NCBI GenBank assembly: GCA_052274345.1
Contig: DAVZGP010000011.1
Coordinates: forward strand, 1 to 64,000
Length of the DNA: 64,000 nucleotides
Direction of reading: 5' to 3'
Source: Clostridium_AD sp937920395
GTDB lineage: Bacteria > Bacillota > Clostridia > Clostridiales > Clostridiaceae
Each line of letters opens with the position of its first letter. Within the stretch, counting starts at the first letter, position 1. Under the pieces are notes generated by a model. The model did no database searches. It was not told the DNA's origin and saw only the letters and a program-made list of their open reading frames with translations. Positions 63,222 through 64,000 of this stretch are shown one piece after another. Made by a program: the position numbers and the translations under genes.

Positions 63222-63641
63222 TTACTTTATGCTTATACCCTCATCATTTAATTCAAATAAGTCCTGCAAAATCCCATCAATAATATTTTCATCAATAAAC
63301 GCTTTTAATTTTGGATTACGTTCTTCAGTATTAATATACTGAAGAAAATAACCACCAACTTTTTTTGCAATACTTAATTTAATAGATATATTTTGCTCTA
63401 TTCCCTCATTAGTAAACAAACTAAATGTAACGTTATTATCACTATATTTTATTTTGACTTTTTTATAAAATCTAATATCTATATATTCATTTAAGTCTGT
63501 TACTGCTCTAATATTTTTTATATTATATTTATCTAAATTTTTATTAAAAATATCCACAAAGTTTTGCATTGCTTTGCTAATTATACTCTTATCAATGGTC
63601 ATATTTCTAAATTGCAAAACCAATTCTTCCTTCCAGTTCAT
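63222..63641 (-). CDS. Hypothetical protein, 139 residues
   Basis: A small soluble protein that I do not recognise. It has no cysteine, no signal peptide and no membrane helix. The centre is beta-rich (IDIRFYKKVKIKYSDNNVTFSLF) and the ends are helical. I chose the ATG at 63641 because GGGGG is 8 nt upstream; the GTG at 63650 has its site directly adjacent. Neighbours give no clue. Confidence 0.55.
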   Translation of the reverse strand: MNWKEELVLQFRNMTIDKSIISKAMQNFVDIFNKNLDKYNIKNIRAVTDLNEYIDIRFYKKVKIKYSDNNVTFSLFTNEGIEQNISIKLSIAKKVGGYFLQYINTEERNPKLKAFIDENIIDGILQDLFELNDEGISIK

Positions 63642-63650
63642 CTTATTCAC

Positions 63651-64000
63651 CCCCTTTTAACTTACACCTAGTATGTTAAAAAAATTTAAAATATATATGA
63701 ATATCTTGAATATATATACTCTTATTAAACTATTCATAATGTATAAAAAAGATACTGTATTTATTTATGTTTTTATATATTTTACATAATTAATATACCC
63801 TATATCATAGACATTTTGCCTACTCCATAGGGTACACTTTAATCTTCATTACCTCTTAATGGTCTAACAAGTTCACTCACATGGATATATATAATTGGCT
63901 GCGGTGCGAACTTCTATTTCATCCGGGTCGCTTACATCGTCATCTGGAAGTACAAACACTAGTTTCCGTTCAATTGTACCGCATTCATTGCTGCTACATT
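63651..64000. other. Right-edge interval: AT-rich gap then GC-richer sequence
   Basis: From 63651 to about 63820 the sequence is AT-rich with no stable hairpin or ORF. After about 63870 the composition changes: the last 130 bases are clearly richer in G and C than the rest of the window, and hold the partial ORF below. No attachment site or tRNA end is seen at the boundary. Confidence 0.5.
63873..64000 (-). CDS. Partial ORF at the right edge (3' end only)
   Basis: An open frame of 42 codons that enters from outside the window and stops at 63873-63875. It reads CSSNECGTIERKLVFVLPDD and continues with DVSDPDEIEVRTAANYIYPCE. The acidic, well-ordered pattern looks like a real C-terminus. Base composition is unlike the neighbours, which suggests transfer. 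I do not recognise the protein, and its start is not visible. Confidence 0.45.
   Translation of the reverse strand, partial: CSSNECGTIERKLVFVLPDDDVSDPDEIEVRTAANYIYPCE

Noticed and set aside
1..64000. CRISPR array, insertion sequence, prophage or rRNA/tRNA gene
   Set aside because: No regularly spaced repeats, transposase, integrase or phage structural genes, or cloverleaf sequences were found by eye.

Overview
The window is a low-GC, AT-rich chromosomal segment of a spore-forming Firmicute, most likely Clostridium sensu stricto. The evidence is the AT-rich codon use, a pro-sigma-K gene, a spore photoproduct lyase, the clostridial SCIFF peptide with its radical-SAM maturase, a T-box in front of alaS, and the conserved block ruvAB-queA-tgt-yajC-SCIFF-secDF-apt-relA-dtd-hemZ-aspS. 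I cannot fix the species. Nearly everything is core genome. I see no insertion sequence, prophage, CRISPR array, rRNA or tRNA gene.

Layout. 1-6.6 kb (minus): pilT, sigK, a class B penicillin-binding protein, udk, a U32 peptidase-family tRNA hydroxylation protein and trmR. 6.7-15.2 kb (minus): typA, fur (a Fur-box-like site overlaps its -35), a DUF1292 protein, ruvX, ireB, alaS with its T-box leader, and a PRC-barrel/AI-2E transporter pair. 15.4-16.6 kb (plus): a NagZ-like lipoprotein. 16.7-20.6 kb (minus): the iron-sulfur and thiolation operon iscR-iscS-iscU-mnmA plus a second iscU paralogue, with a long structured iscR leader. 20.9-23.7 kb (plus): a eukaryote/archaea-like hisS and a class V aminotransferase. 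23.7-27.4 kb (minus): a flavin reductase-like protein, an AEC transporter, a PHP phosphatase and glyA. 27.8-29 kb (plus): a two-part ThrE-type exporter. 29-41.5 kb (minus): a CsoR/CstR-type repressor, aspS, hemZ, an MBL-fold hydrolase, dtd, relA, apt, a degenerate RecJ-like protein, secF, secD, and the SCIFF maturase and peptide. 41.6-46.4 kb (minus): a TIGR04086 membrane protein, yajC, tgt, queA, ruvB, ruvA. 46.6-54.7 kb: a secreted protein, a TudS-like protein, aat (plus), splB, a DUF4153 protein, rlmA and a second AI-2E transporter. 55-64 kb is more accessory: a glutaredoxin, a coiled-coil orphan, a 23-residue peptide, a DEAD-box helicase, an SDR enzyme, an M15 peptidase, an amidase-domain protein, a cysteine-poor Rrf2 regulator, and a GC-richer partial ORF at the right edge.

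How the genes fit together. Several neighbourhoods share tRNA and translation quality functions: tRNA wobble-uridine modification (trmR, U32 protein, mnmA), queuosine (tgt, queA), aminoacylation (alaS, hisS, aspS) and D-Tyr-tRNA proofreading (dtd). IscS and IscU supply sulfur to MnmA and Fe-S clusters to the radical-SAM enzymes. SecDF and YajC surround the SCIFF locus. Regulation visible in the sequence includes the T-box, strong sigma-A promoters, probable autoregulation of fur and iscR, several intrinsic terminators, and a hairpin that would hide a ribosome binding site.

The most interesting items are: a structured iscR leader that shares an 18/24-nt core and a GATGAT motif with a second structured element between relA and apt; a RecJ-like protein that has lost catalytic residues and its C-terminal half; a CsoR-like repressor lacking the copper-binding histidine; the Rrf2 paralogue without the cluster cysteines, with a perfect palindrome at its promoter; and the 23-residue peptide gene.
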